Below are positions 10,640-21,412 of a stretch of DNA of 64,000 nt, in pieces. The position numbers were made by a program, and so were the translations under genes. The notes beneath the pieces were generated by a model. The model was given only the letters and a program-made list of their open reading frames with translations. It was not told where the DNA came from and searched no databases. The DNA comes from Aegilops tauschii subsp. strangulata (Eukaryota; Streptophyta; Magnoliopsida; Poales; Poaceae). Location of the stretch: positions 379,603,633 to 379,667,632 of the forward strand of contig NC_053039.3 in NCBI RefSeq assembly GCF_002575655.3, in the 5' to 3' direction. Position 1 is the stretch's first letter. Each line of letters begins with the position of its first letter.

Positions 10640-10660
10640 CGTGTATGAATCCGTGTGAGA

Positions 10661-11400
10661 GGCGGTTACGTCACGTTTGGGTGAAATTACAAACCTACCC
10701 CTATCGAAACCTATAGAAATCCAGCAGATAGGCTTTGCATGGCAGGGATAGGCAGTAGTGATTTCCATCTCGCAAATTTTGGTTTCGGGCGGTTACTGCG
10801 ACTTTCCCCGCTTCGTTCAAATTTTGCAGAGTGCACGTTTACCGTGCCAACTCAATTCGAATCCCGTTTGTATTCTATTTTTTTCGGACGGGATCGATTT
10901 TCAATTGGAATTACATTCTATATACATCATTTTTTATATATACTTTCAAAAGCACAACACCATTTATACATAAATATGGTTTACAAATGGCATGATCTCA
11001 GATTCATAAGGTTGTATCCATCAATTTGGATTTTCAAATATTTGAAACCACTTTATGTTGAAATCCAATGTATGCATTCCTCGCTAACTGTCTCCAATTA
11101 ATGTGTGTTTCATACGGTTTTTTTTTACTTCTCAAACATGTATAATGTGTTTCACACACGCAACATATAGTGTAATCCCGTTTAGACATTAATTGCATAT
11201 AAACCATGCATTGTTTGTAATTGAAGAATCTATGGATCAACAATATTGATAAACTATATAACATTACACGTGTGCCCAAATTCAAATGAATATGCATGTT
11301 TGATACACCAATTTGTGTTATGATATTATCGATGTCGTGATCTCCAGTTTAAATATTTGAATCCCCTTTAATCCAGATATTCGTCTCATATAGCTATCAC
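10661..11400. other. No gene seen
   Basis: This is AT-rich sequence without a convincing reading frame, splice-supported exon or terminal repeat. Short open frames are present but lack recognisable motifs. Confidence 0.5.
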
Positions 11401-13244
11401 TCATGCTTATATAGGACTATCTCTCTGGACCTATATGCGTTCATCATCTCTCAGGTATCTCTCGTGCTACCTGTATGTCGGCAATGATCTTTTATCTTCG
11501 TAACACACTGACAGTACTCTCTCCCTCGACCTTCATCACTCTATCTCTCTCTAAGTATATGTCGCTCCCTGCTATGTGTCTCTAACTATGATTCTCCATG
11601 TGGAATCTCTTTCTCTCACACAAACACAAAACTTTGTCTCCCGGGGTCTCATTTCTCTCTACTATTCCCATGTGTGCCACCCGCACACCCCTCATACGGA
11701 GATGTCTTTCGCTCCTTAGATATGAGAACCTACGACTCTTCCTCTTCAATGTCTCTTTCTCACACACAAACACAAACTCTGTCTCCCAGGGTCTCATATT
11801 TCTCCATTGTTCTCTTGTATGTCGCTCACACACACCCTCTCTCCCTAGAGATATCTTACGTTCCCTCGTATGTCTCTCTAGCTATCACTCTCGTTGTGAA
11901 ATATCTTTCTCTCTCGCAGACACAAAACTCCGTCTCTCTGGATCTCATTTCTCTCTGATATCTGTTTGTATGTGACTCACATGCACCCTCTCTCTATCTC
12001 TCTCACACCCACACACATAACCCAGCCTTCTGATCCACTCGACTCCTATCTCTAATGCACACTAGCTAGCATCTTCATCTTTCTATTTATCTGTTTCTCC
12101 ATCAACCTTCTTTCTCGCCCTCACTCTTGATTCCTATCACGCACACTACATATGTTTCTCTCTACATGGAGTCAAGTGCCCTCTCACACACATATATAAC
12201 TTCACCCTTTGAACCACCCGACGGTCATCTCCAACACCCAAACTAGCGGATGTCCCTCTAGCTAGCATCTCCATCTCTGTATCTATCTGTAGTTTCTCCG
12301 TCAACATTTCTTTCTCGCACGGAGTCTTGCTTCCTATCACCCACACTATATATGTCTCTCCATACATATGCATTTATAGGTTGGTCTCTTTTGCACAATC
12401 GTTGCGCCTCACTCCCTTTGCTCGCCATAGATGCATGCTCCAGCCCACGCCACTATCTCTTAAAGACAAAAACACATGCTCAATTGTCGGGCCTTCTTCC
12501 CTGCATTCTCACATGCATGCATATTGTCATACCGATCCGTCTCTCCCATGTCGTTGATCTTATGACTTATGTCTTCTTTCTTTTATCTCGATCATGCGCG
12601 CGCGCACACACACATCCCACGTATACATGTATACCTCTCACACATGCACGTTCAAGGTCTCTATGTCTCCATACGTAGTTAATTACCCTCAATCCTAACG
12701 CCACATCGAATCGTTCTCCTCTTTTGTGCACATAACTTCCGCCTGGATGGGTAAAACACACACTCACACTTAATAATCTCCTTCTAGCTAACCCCCCGCC
12801 TCTCACTCTTCTCCTATATCCCCGAAACCAATAAGACCATCCCTTTGTTTAATTCCCGCCTACATGCACCACCGATATATAGTAGTCTTCCTCGGTGTCT
12901 CTCGAACAAACACGTTCTCTCGATGTCGACTCCTCTCACGCGCACACACCTTCTCTTCCCTCTCTACGGGCATTTTCTCTCTCGCACCCCATCGTTGGTG
13001 GCCTCTGCCATACACATCACCTCTCTATGATGAAGCCATGCACACTTAAATTACATCCGCCACAAAGGACCCCGCGACACACACACACACACGCACGCAC
13101 GCACCCCCCCCCCCCACACACACTAAGACTCCATCTCTCTCTCTCTCATACACACACACGCATGCACACCCCCCCCCACACACAGACACTAAGACTCCAT
13201 CTCTCTCTCTCTCTCTCACACACAAACTAAGACTCCATATATCT

Positions 13245-13278
<34 letters not shown>

Positions 13279-13320
13279 CCCACACACACACTAAGACTCC
13301 ATCTCACACACACATGCTCT
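11400..13320 (+). repeat. CT-rich decayed tandem repeats and CA/CT microsatellites
   Basis: About 147-bp units start near 11607, 11755 and 11902, each with CTTTCTC, ACACAAAACTcyGTCTC and GGTCTCATTTCTC. A second family of about 180-190 bp (GCTAGCATCT, TTTCTCC.TCAAC, TTCCTATCACgCACACTA) occurs at about 12068 and 12258. Bases 13075-13310 are compound CA and CT microsatellites with C-runs at 13106-13117 and near 13170. Open frames here are repeat translations and are not called. Confidence 0.7.
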
Positions 13321-14180
13321 AGGCGGAGCATTTGTTCCTACCACCCTTCATCCAACCTTACCTGTATGATAAACAACCACCTTTATTTACTTGCATAACA
13401 TGGACAAATTCCACTTTACTTTAGTAGTCAGCAAACTTATCATCTGTACCCTTATAAAAAAACGAGTTGGCGGTGATGGTGTGCCTGCCATCTTGTAATA
13501 CAGACCGTATGATCTATATCTGAGGATAGAAAGCAAACTATGATAATTTTACAAAAGATACCTTCACCTCTCTCCACATCATTATCTCCCACAACCTCAT
13601 TGCTCAACAATTAAAAAAGGAATAAGTCTCTGGAACAATCTAGCATGCATGGTGGCCGCTGCCGCCTGCCGGCGCCGTCCATCCCCATGCCTCCACCCAT
13701 TCCGACCACCAGTCACCACCACGATCCACTCCTCCTCGCCTTATCTCTCATCTTTCATTTTTTCGATGACATTCTCGAGATACCCGTTTTCCGATAAAAT
13801 TCTCGAGATATCATTAGTTTTTACACATGGGATTCGTCCTGCATGGGTCAATCACAACAGGTGTTCTGTAAAAAAATGCATATTGATGTTCCGTGCAATG
13901 CACGAGAATCTTGCTTGTAATTATATAACGCAAATCACGAGCAGGAAGTGACATTTTTTTGACACAACCACGTTAACATGGCCACGTAAATCACTAGCTA
14001 AAGTAAATACCATTATACTTATATCCCGATGCAAAAGGTTGAGTACATGTCCAAACAGTAGAGTCGCACACACGCACTCTGTCTCTCAGAATCTCTCTCT
14101 CACACACACACCAGTTACGTGACGCCCACTTAAGCAGACACGTATGTTACAATTTGTGCACCCGCGGGTACACGTGATGC
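13321..14180. other. No gene seen
   Basis: This is mixed sequence inside the CACTA element. A short GCC-rich open frame at 13649 has no recognisable motif, and a few CT and CA microsatellite runs occur near 14070-14112. Confidence 0.4.
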
Positions 14181-14186
14181 TGCGCA

Positions 14187-14386
14187 TTTATTTAAGCCGG
14201 AAGGAGAACCCAAACAGTAGCTGCATTCATTCCCCTCCCGCCGCCTCTTCTCTGGTCGCCGTCGCCCGGTAGCCATGGGCCGGCCGAAGGTAACAACATA
14301 CGCCATACTCCCGCCGGAGCGGCGCTTTAATATGGAAATTTTAGTGGTCATGCATGCATCTTTTTGTGCTAGCACTCCTATATAAG
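14187..14386 (+). pseudogene. Gene-start fragment with TATA box and short ORF
   Basis: TTTATTTAAGCC (about 14187) is followed about 80 bases on by a CG-rich leader and ATG at 14275. This opens a 36-37 codon frame starting MGRPK and ending at TAA near 14385. The arrangement looks like a promoter, 5' UTR and first codons of a plant gene without the rest. Downstream, 14560-14740 resembles sequence at 18025-18100, which lies before another gene-like unit, so this may be a captured and broken 5' end. Function unknown. Confidence 0.35.
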
Positions 14387-14739
14387 GGTTGACCGGTCGC
14401 TTCCCGCGGACGTGCGCGGGCGGTGGAAGAGGAAGGAGAAGGGAAGCGGGCTGTGGAGTAACGTTTTTTACCACAATTTCTTAGGAAACTGAGTGCAATA
14501 ATTGAGTAGTTTTGCAAACTACCAGTACTACACCTGAAACGGTTCAAAACCTATACTCCCTTGCCAGCGCGCTCTTCCCGCGTGAAACGGTCAGCGTCGC
14601 CCTGGAGCGTCAGTGCCGCATTAATGCCCGGCCAGAGCGGAGGCGATCTCTCACTGGTGCCGGCTTTGAAGTGGCGCGACGGCCGAGAGAGCGCCGCTTC
14701 CCGGTGCACGCGACTGCTCCGCGTCGAGACTGGCCATAG

Positions 14740-15044
14740 GCCCTGTTTGGATCCATGGGTTAGAGTTAGTTTGAGCTAGTTGGGGCTCAAATAGCCCTAA
14801 AGTATCCAAGCATGAGGGTTTAAATTGGAGCAAGTTGCACTGAACCCAGCAAAAAAAACTATCCCACCCAAGAGGTGCTAACTGGAGATAGTTCTCATTG
14901 GGACCACTGAAAAATCACTTTTCTCTCTCCATGAAGTGCATTTATTGTCAATCTAACCCTGTCACCCAAACACCTCTTTGGCTACAGTTAGTTCAGGGTT
15001 AGTCTAACCTATAGCTAAGTTAGAGTATCGAACAGGAGCAGTAT
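14740..15044. mobile_element. MITE-like element
   Basis: The left end GGCCCTGTTTGGATCC and the right end, reverse-complemented (CTCCTGTTCGATACTC), form imperfect inverted termini. Both are followed inward by inverted TTAGAGTTAG/CTAACT words. Such CCTGTTTGG-ended elements are common in grasses. The superfamily (hAT or PIF) cannot be fixed because no clear target duplication is visible. Confidence 0.5.
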
Positions 15045-15129
15045 AGGACATGCAAGTTGCTCAAAGCATACAGGCAAATTCTACGTGAAAGGATTTTTTT
15101 CTTTTTGAAAATGGAACGTGAAAGGAATT

Positions 15130-16600
15130 TTTTTTAGAATGCTCTTGGCATGTCGCTAACATGTGATAGTTAACCGACCTCAATAGACGGCAGAAACGCC
15201 AGCCCGCCGCACTTTGATTGAGACGAGGAGGGAGAAGCGATACAGGCTGCTGGATTACTAGAGATAGGTGTCGCATGGAAGCCAAGAAATATGGTGATAG
15301 CGTGGGTTAGCCATGTACTAGTATGATGTAACTACACTGGGCTGCCGTGTTTCGTACTCTTCCAGTCCACTGTGGAGATGATTGGTTAATTTTATATCGC
15401 TGAATAATATTAAATATTATGAGTGCAGACGCTCCACCACGAGGTTCCTTGCTCCTTCTCGGTCGTCCGGAATCTATTTTCTTTCACTCTATTTTTTTTA
15501 CGTGAGCTTTGTTCATCCTTTTGCCAACACGCGAGACATCTAGCATCAAGGTGCACATGTTACGCAAGGATCATTCCATCTATATGAAGAACACGTGAGA
15601 CTGGAACTACGAGACGGACATGTACCCAGGAGTGGACGTACGAACCTGAGTAATGTAGCGCTGTAAGTGAAGTAGAAAGGCACAAATGGTATGAGCATGC
15701 GTGGCATATAGGGTGTGTTTGGTTGCGTTCTCGTCTCAGCATAGTTTTTCCCTCTTCATGCATGCTCAACTCAACACCCCTCTTCATGCATGCTCTCTTC
15801 ATGCATGCTTCTAGTGTATTTGTGCTAAACTAGTGTGGACTCATGCACCCTCCATACACTCTACCAAACACCCAAAAGTAGGTCGAGAAGGGAACTCTTG
15901 GGCGGCATTTGTCTCTTACTACGTACTACCACTAAATGTTGTATGTGCAATGCACGGTGATGTTATGGAGTACGTGCCTAAGTACTCTACTACTACTATA
16001 TTAGTTGGAGGCACATATTAAATTTTATATTTGTTTATGTGTATGCCCCGAGACCTTCCAACTAGACGTGTCTTTCTCTCCAGGTCGCACTTTGTATCGT
16101 TCATACCACTAAGTACTACTACGTGTGGTCTCCGACCCAGAAGTGGAAGAAGTGGAGACGCTCTACCACGCTGTTCATGTCCCACTCGTTTCGCTGACGT
16201 GTGGGACATCCAGCACGTGCCGTGTTTGGCACCCTTCGTCGTAAGAGTTGAAACGCTAGCATTCATCAAAAATAAAAAAATAATTATAAATCGGCAGTGG
16301 TACTATTTTTTGCGAACCAATCAGCAGTGATACTATACCACGCGGTTTCCTTGCTCCTCGATATCGGAAAGAATACTTCCGTTTGCCAACATGTGGGACG
16401 TCGACCATCCTGGTCCACTTGCCATGCAAGCAGAACTCCAAGGGAGAGTCACCCAGGTCGTCGCACCGCAGTAACAATGACTAATGAGCCGTCAAATCAC
16501 AGGCCCACTTCCCACTTTGAAGTTGCTCGGACGAAGGAACCATCATGACTTCATTGAATTCCGCTTCTTGAAGAAAACTACTGTACCAGCAGTACTGCTA
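15130..16600 (+). repeat. Left copy of a dispersed segmental duplication
   Basis: The block shares ordered matches with 19050-20200. They are CCAAGAAATATGGTGATA (15283; 19447 with a two-base insertion), CACTGGGCTGCCGTGTTTC (15334; 19818), CATCAAAAATAAA (16263; 19870), ATATCGGAAAGAATACTT (16360; 19910), GGGACGTCGACCATCCTGG (16394; 19942) and GGACGAAGGAACCATCATGACTTC (16529; 20039, quoted in part). It holds a MITE (15711-15873) that the other copy lacks. No gene is called in it. Confidence 0.65.
15711..15873. mobile_element. MITE with GGGTGTGTTTGGT ends
   Basis: The left end GGGTGTGTTTGGT is mirrored by ACCAAACACCC at 15863-15873. The element is 163 bp and contains three copies of CTTCATGCATGCT (about 15755, 15781, 15796). 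The flanks (ATA and AAA) do not give a clean duplication. No coding capacity. Confidence 0.65.
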
Positions 16601-16625
16601 GCTACAGTAGTTACTCCAACAGAGG

Positions 16626-16800
16626 CCTCCTTTCGTTCATAGGATAGGAATATGAAAATCATAGGAAGTGAGATGACATGCATCTCAATTCCTATAGAGA
16701 AAGAGATGCCATTTGATGCTTAGGATAGGAATTTTTCCATTTAGTGTAGGCTAATGTACTAGTAATTTGCTCTAAAAACTACAGTAGTAACTAGTAGTAT
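16626..16800. other. No gene seen; possible MITE trace
   Basis: TTCATAGGATAGGAAT and CTTAGGATAGGAAT occur about 95 bases apart in an AT-rich stretch. The pattern is reminiscent of grass MITE ends, but no inverted termini or target duplication can be shown. Confidence 0.25.
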
Positions 16801-16855
16801 TGGTACATGCTCGTACTCAGACACAGACACACACACACACTAACTACTAGTACTA

Positions 16856-17242
16856 CTACTTCTCACATGCTGGCCAGACGCCGTCGTTCTCCTTCCCGGC
16901 TTTGTCGGCGACACCCCACCGTGCTTGGATCTCCGCCGACCTCTCCGCAGCAGCGCGTGCGTCCTTTTCTTTCTTGCAGCGGCGGGCCTCTCTTTTCTTG
17001 AGTGCTTTCTGACTTTTTCGTTCCCTCTGTGCGGCTTTGGCCGCCTCTTGCTCTACCGCCCATTCGGCCTTGGCATCTTCAAATTCCTCCCACATAGTTG
17101 TGAGGTCGCGAGCGGCGATGAACTCGGCACGGCGGGATGCCATCGCTTCCCTACCATTTTGTGTGCGGTCGTGGGCTGCGAGGAACTCGGCGCGGCAGGA
17201 TGCCATCGCTGCCTTACCGGTTAGTGTGCGGCGCGGTGGCAT
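16856..17242 (-). CDS. Unknown 128-residue Ala/Lys/Glu-rich protein (captured fragment?)
   Basis: This minus-strand frame starts at ATG 17242 (MPPRRTLTGK) and ends at about 16856. The N-terminus is a direct repeat of about 21 residues, AAMASCRAEFLAAHDRT followed by EAMASRRAEFIAARDLT. After it comes a charged segment (WEEFEDAKAEWAVEQEAAKAAQRERKSQ) that should be helical or coiled coil. Codon choice is GC-rich, unlike the AT-rich flanks, and the frame stays open through both repeats, which argues for recent coding constraint. I do not recognise a domain. It could be a fragment of a larger host gene captured by the CACTA element. No intron or promoter is evident. Confidence 0.45.
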   Translation of the reverse strand: MPPRRTLTGKAAMASCRAEFLAAHDRTQNGREAMASRRAEFIAARDLTTMWEEFEDAKAEWAVEQEAAKAAQRERKSQKALKKREARRCKKEKDARAAAERSAEIQARWGVADKAGKENDGVWPACEK

Positions 17243-17249
17243 GAACGAC

Positions 17250-18090
17250 GCTTGGTGAGAGCTCTGGGGTGGAGTGGCCGGACAACCGTATAGTGCATTG
17301 GTTTGTCAAGAGCTCAAGGACAGAAGACGAAGTAAATTTGGATTCCCCTTCAATGCTGGTCATTTATTACCGAGTAAAATGCATTGGCGGTCATCGAACT
17401 TGTCTTGATAGCTCACTTTGATCATTGTATACGAGATATGGTGATTATACGGTCACTGGCTCAATGTATAGCTCCGTATTTGTCTGGTTGACCAGTCAAA
17501 CAGTCCGCATGCGCCTCATCAGCTCGTGTTCTTTATCTATCTACGCGGGCCTACCTGTCAATGGAGAAAGAAATACTGTAAAAACCAAAATTATGCGTAT
17601 GTGGGGAATCAAACCACGGACTCGTCGCTGCAACGCACCCTCGTCAGCCAAATGAAAATGAAATACTTCGCGTCAGACACTCACGCTCACGCTGCCAAAG
17701 CATGCTGATGCATGCACGTCGCCCCCTAAATCAAAGTCCTGCTCATGGCGCAACGCAAACGGCGAGCCCATCACCTGCGCGCCCCGGCGGTGCCTGACAT
17801 TACTGTTTAGACGTTTGATGGAGGCCTACGCGAACGCCGAGCATGTATTCACCTGGCTCAACACCAACGGTCATACTCGGACCGCCTTGCTCATGTATAT
17901 CGTCCATCACAATGACAATCTATGAAACAACCTAAGCTAGAGAGGGTACTATGATAGTATGGTACGGAGTATGTACTATCGTGAGCGACCGATCTTAGTG
18001 CCACTACACTCCGAAACCCCTTCCATCTCTAGCGCGCGCTTCCCGCCTGAAATGGTCACCGTCTCTCCAGAATGTCAATGCCGCATTCAC
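17250..18090. other. No gene seen
   Basis: This is mixed sequence without a supported frame. A short ATG-led stretch near 17746 (MAQRKRR...) stops after about 21 codons. GCGCGCTTCCCGCCTGAAA near 18030 repeats the 14570 region. Confidence 0.4.
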
Positions 18091-18093
18091 CGG

Positions 18094-18188
18094 ACTTAAC
18101 TGCACGTGCAATTGGTGTGTCACTGACATGTGGGCCAGAAGCCCGTTGGGCCCACATGTCAGTAACCCAAACGCATCTGCAGTTAAGT
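18094..18188. repeat. Foldback (hairpin) element
   Basis: The arms 18094-18136 and 18149-18188 are inverted copies. ACTTAACTGCA at the outside mirrors TGCAGTTAAGT, and ACTGACATGTGGGCC at the inside is a perfect 15-base mirror of GGCCCACATGTCAGT, with a 12-base loop. It is probably a small MITE; target duplication unclear. Confidence 0.65.
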
Positions 18189-18275
18189 CACTGAAGCAGC
18201 GTCTGCATTCACGCCCGACGAACCTACTCCGGCGCCAGTTGTCCATCCATCTGCCGCGGCTCATTGCCATTCGCC

Positions 18276-18286
18276 CGCTATATTAA
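18276..18286 (+). promoter_or_regulatory. TATA box before the 18.37-kb unit
   Basis: CGCTATATTAAC lies about 85-95 bases before the ATG at 18370, with a pyrimidine-rich leader between, as in a normal plant promoter. Confidence 0.5.
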
Positions 18287-18369
18287 CTTGAGCCCCAGCT
18301 CCCAGCCATAGCTAAAGACCCACACTTACTCTCCTCCGGTCCCTTCCTTCTGTCGGCACCACTTCAACC

Positions 18370-18713
18370 ATGGCCTCCTGGCGCTCCGAAGCTCTCTTGG
18401 ACGTACTGTCGCAGGAGCAGACGAGGGACACGGCGGCTCCGCTCCGGGCGCGCTCCAAAGCTCTCTTCGACGTACTGTCGCAGGAGCAAACGAAGGAGAT
18501 CGCCGGCACCCCCCGGCCGCCCTCCGCCGCCACGACCACGAAGCCGGCGCGCGTGCGCAGGCGCAGCCGGCAGCGATGAAGACTAGTACACGGTAGGTCG
18601 CCGCCGCTCTGGAGGAGGAGGTTATCGAGGCGGATGAGGAGGAGGCAAAGGCAATGGCCGGCATTCTCGGGTTCATGGCCGGACATGGTGGTCGGGCGCC
18701 GGCGATCGTTTAG
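18370..18713 (+). pseudogene. Small gene-like unit with duplicated LLDVLSQEQT motif
   Basis: ATG 18370 opens a 69-codon frame to TGA 18577-18579. It starts MASWRSEALLDVLSQEQT and repeats SKALFDVLSQEQTKE 26 residues later, then becomes Arg-rich. In a second frame the sequence continues with VAALEEEVIEADEEEAKAM and a Gly/Ala tail to TAG 18711-18713, interrupted by a TAG at 18594-18596. The original protein was therefore probably about 113 residues and is now broken by one shift and one stop. A 3' UTR-like stretch with repeated GTA.TGAATTTCGTCC words follows (18740-18850). A TATA box precedes it. I do not recognise the family; acidic C-terminus and Arg-rich middle are what can be seen. Confidence 0.5.
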
Positions 18714-19050
18714 ATTAGGTTTACAGTAGGTTTTAGTACGGTTTGTGCGAAATATGTAATGAATTTCGTCCAGTTTGTAGTCGAAATGTAGTGAATTTCA
18801 TCCGGTTAATTTGAAATTTGCTTTAATTGCACGAATTTCGTCCGGTTAGTTCATATAGTTGTTGAAAGGTATGCGGACAGCATCGGATGGCATCCATCAG
18901 TGTCCTCGGACAGATGCCGGTGTAATTTTGTGGGCCAGCGCTGGAGATGCCCTAACTATCATGCTATAATCGCTAACAATCCTCCATTATTTGGCAGGGA
19001 ATAGTTATCCCTCGATCAAAATCAGATCCGCGGTGTTTCGCACTCCTCCC
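18714..19050. other. Probable 3' UTR and spacer
   Basis: AATTTCGTCC(A/G)GTT and variants recur at about 18763, 18793 and 18835 downstream of the 18.37-kb unit. No reading frame is supported. Confidence 0.35.
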
Positions 19051-20200
19051 GCGTAAGAGTGTAAACTCTTGCTTACATAAAAATGGAGCAAGTGGACGGC
19101 ACTGTAGCACGTCATATCACTCGAACTAGCCCGCCTAACGAGCGGGAAAGCACCGCCCTCGTCATTTTGTTCTGGATTTCTATCGATCGATCGCGCGAAA
19201 ATGTTAGGCTTCGCAAGTTCTAAAGGAAAAGGCGGCACACTTACGACTCGTACGCGTCGCAACCCCGACAGTCCGGCTCGCACTCCGCTCACCAGAGGGG
19301 ACACGCGTTGTCTTGCAATTTCACTGACATGTGGGACCGTAATTGAATAAACCGTCGATAGCCGAAATCTAATCGCTCGGCGGGCGTCGGCTGAGAAGAG
19401 AGAAACGGGGGAGGGAGAAGAGATCGCCCGCCCGCCGCGCACGGACTCCAAGAAATATATGGTGATAATGTGAGGTGGGCCATGCTGGAGTCCGGACCGC
19501 TTCCGGAGCCCGCTCTCACCGCCCTGGCCCCTCAAGACGCCAGCTGCCCGCCGCATGCATGCATAGCAAGTAGTACTCCTTATGTGGAGGAGAGAGAGGC
19601 ATTGACAAAGTCAAGGAGTGGGCTCTGCAAGAGCCCGTCTCTACATGTGCTCCTAGGTATAAAAAAATAATTCTAAAAAAGGTATAAAAAACAATTGTGT
19701 CTTAAAAAAAGAAAGGTGCAAAACATTTGAGAGGAAATAGATAGAGAGAAAGTGAGAAAAAGCTGTAACCTAGGCATTACATGAGGAAGGAGGGAGTGGT
19801 GCACATGCCAAGTTCACTGGGCTGCCGTGTTTCACACTCCTCCGTCGTAACAGTGGAGACAATAGCTTTCATCAAAAATAAACAGTGAATACTCGTTGCT
19901 CGTCCTCTATATCGGAAAGAATACTTTCATTCGCCGACATGTGGGACGTCGACCATCCTGGTCCACCTGCCATGCACAAAATTATCCTGGTCTACCCCGG
20001 TCGTATCGCAGGCCCAACCTTTCCCACTGTAAGTTGTTCGGACGAAGGAACCATCATGACTTCGTTGAATTCCGCTTCTTCAAGAAAACTTACTGTACCC
20101 GCAATACTGCTACCACACGCGAAGACTGGACGGCACTGTACCACGTCATATCACTGAAACCCACTAGGCCAAACTAGCCCGCCTAGGTCATCTATTTTGG
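19050..20200 (+). repeat. Right copy of the dispersed segmental duplication
   Basis: This is the partner of 15130-16600, with the same word order. It also has an internal repeat: GGACGGCACTGTA.CACGTCATATCACT followed by AACTAGCCCGCCTA occurs at about 19095 and again at about 20127. A Stowaway right end (GGAACGGAGGGAGTA, about 20198-20212) closes the block without a matching left end. The 183-codon minus-strand open frame here (19556-19005) is not called. Confidence 0.6.
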
Positions 20201-20738
20201 AACGGAGGGAGTACGTCTCTGCACTGCTATGATTTTGTGTTGCATGTTCTCTGTACTTTTGCTACGATTTTCCTACCCTATGAACCAAATGAGGCCTGAA
20301 TGTATGTCGACTATTGTCTGATCGATCGCTAAGCCTACAATTTTGGGAGCTAGGGCTATTGGTCGATCGACGAGGGATAAGTATAAGTGTACCACGAGCT
20401 CATCAGCCCCAACGTTTCTCTTCGGTGAGTGTTTTGCAAGTACTATAGCTCGCACAGTAGCTAGCCTACTAACACCAAGAATCATCAAACAAGCCCTGCT
20501 GATATGATAAACAGTTCAAACTTGCATCTAAGCATGCCATATATTACATCAAAAGCTTGTGAGGATACATCTGTTTCCATAACTCGGAGAGGGTTCGCAT
20601 GATTCACTATCAAACAAAAGTAGCAAGATCCGCCCACACAAGACAGTGCACTACCCCTAAGATGGTTTGACAACACGCATCATTCTGGTAACTAAACACA
20701 GGGCAATGCAAACTACCCTGAAGGATTAGCGCGACCAA

Positions 20739-21412
20739 CTATTTCTTGTCATCGATCTCTCGGGTAATGACCACAGCACGGACAGCGGCATGGGAATCGA
20801 TTTCTGGGGCGATGTCCACAGGACTGACCGCGACATCGGAATCGATCTCTGGGGCGATGTCCACAGGATGGACAGCGGCATCGGAATCGATCTCCGGGGC
20901 GATGCCAACAGGACGGGCCACGATATCGGAATCATCAAGGACGTCCACCGGCACCTGCACAACCCTAACATATTAGCAAGCACATTGCAAATAATCAAAA
21001 ACCACAACTATGGTAATAAGCCATTATTTTTTACCTTGTGCAGCTCACCGGCGGATCTCATCCCTCCGGGGGCCATCTCCTCGTCCTCGATGGGGGCCAT
21101 CACCTTGCCAGGGGAATACTGCTTCTCAACGGCGACTATGTCCTCAAACTCGGTCTTGAGCCTCACATAGGTGGCAATCAGAGTTCCCGGGGTAGGCACG
21201 GTGGGGCCCTTGCTGTTCTTCCAACTTTCTTTGAGGAGTTCGTCCGCCAACGTCCTCAACTCTTTGGCCAGTGCTTGTTTCTTGGAGTTCTTTGTCTCCA
21301 TGGGTTGGCCCGCCAACATGGTCAACTCGTTGGTCGGTGCTCGCTTCCTGGAGATCGCTGTCTCCAGTGGGTTGTCCGCCGACAACTCTTTGCCTAGTGC
21401 TCTAGGATCCAT
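20739..21412 (-). CDS. Two-exon gene encoding a repeat-built 197-residue protein
   Basis: Exon 1 runs 21412-21035 (126 codons, ATG at 21412-21410, MDPRALGKELSADNP). Exon 2 runs 20954-20739 and ends in TAG. The 80-bp intron has GTAAAA and a TGCAG acceptor, in phase 0. Exon 1 has two and a half copies of a 22-23 residue unit, with NPLETAISRKRAPTNEL, QPMETKNSKKQALAKEL and then LADELLKESWKNSKG. Exon 2 has four copies of a 16-residue acidic unit of the form VDIAPEIDSDAAV (48-bp DNA repeat, 20754-20930). The two exons thus arose by separate internal duplications. There is no membrane or signal segment and no known domain that I recognise. The open frame is intact across the splice and repeats, arguing it is young or constrained. 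It may be a cargo gene of the CACTA element. Confidence 0.65.
20754..20930 (-). repeat. 48-bp coding tandem repeat (about 3.5 copies)
   Basis: GGCGATGTCCACAGGA and GAATCGAT(C/T)TC(T/C)(G/C)GGG recur every 48 bases within exon 2 of the 20739-21412 gene, keeping the reading frame. Confidence 0.85.

Noticed and set aside
10560..10640. TTTGGCGCCCACCGT resembling the Tat primer binding site, as a sign of a retroelement remnant
   Set aside because: No LTR end precedes it, the similarity stops after 15 bases and it occurs three times with its own flanks.
14275..14386. MGRPK start as an R2R3-MYB gene
   Set aside because: Only five residues are suggestive; no MYB repeat with spaced tryptophans follows.
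19005..19556. 183-codon minus-strand open frame
   Set aside because: It crosses the segmental duplication, its partner copy at 15.2 kb does not keep the frame, and it has no recognisable motif.
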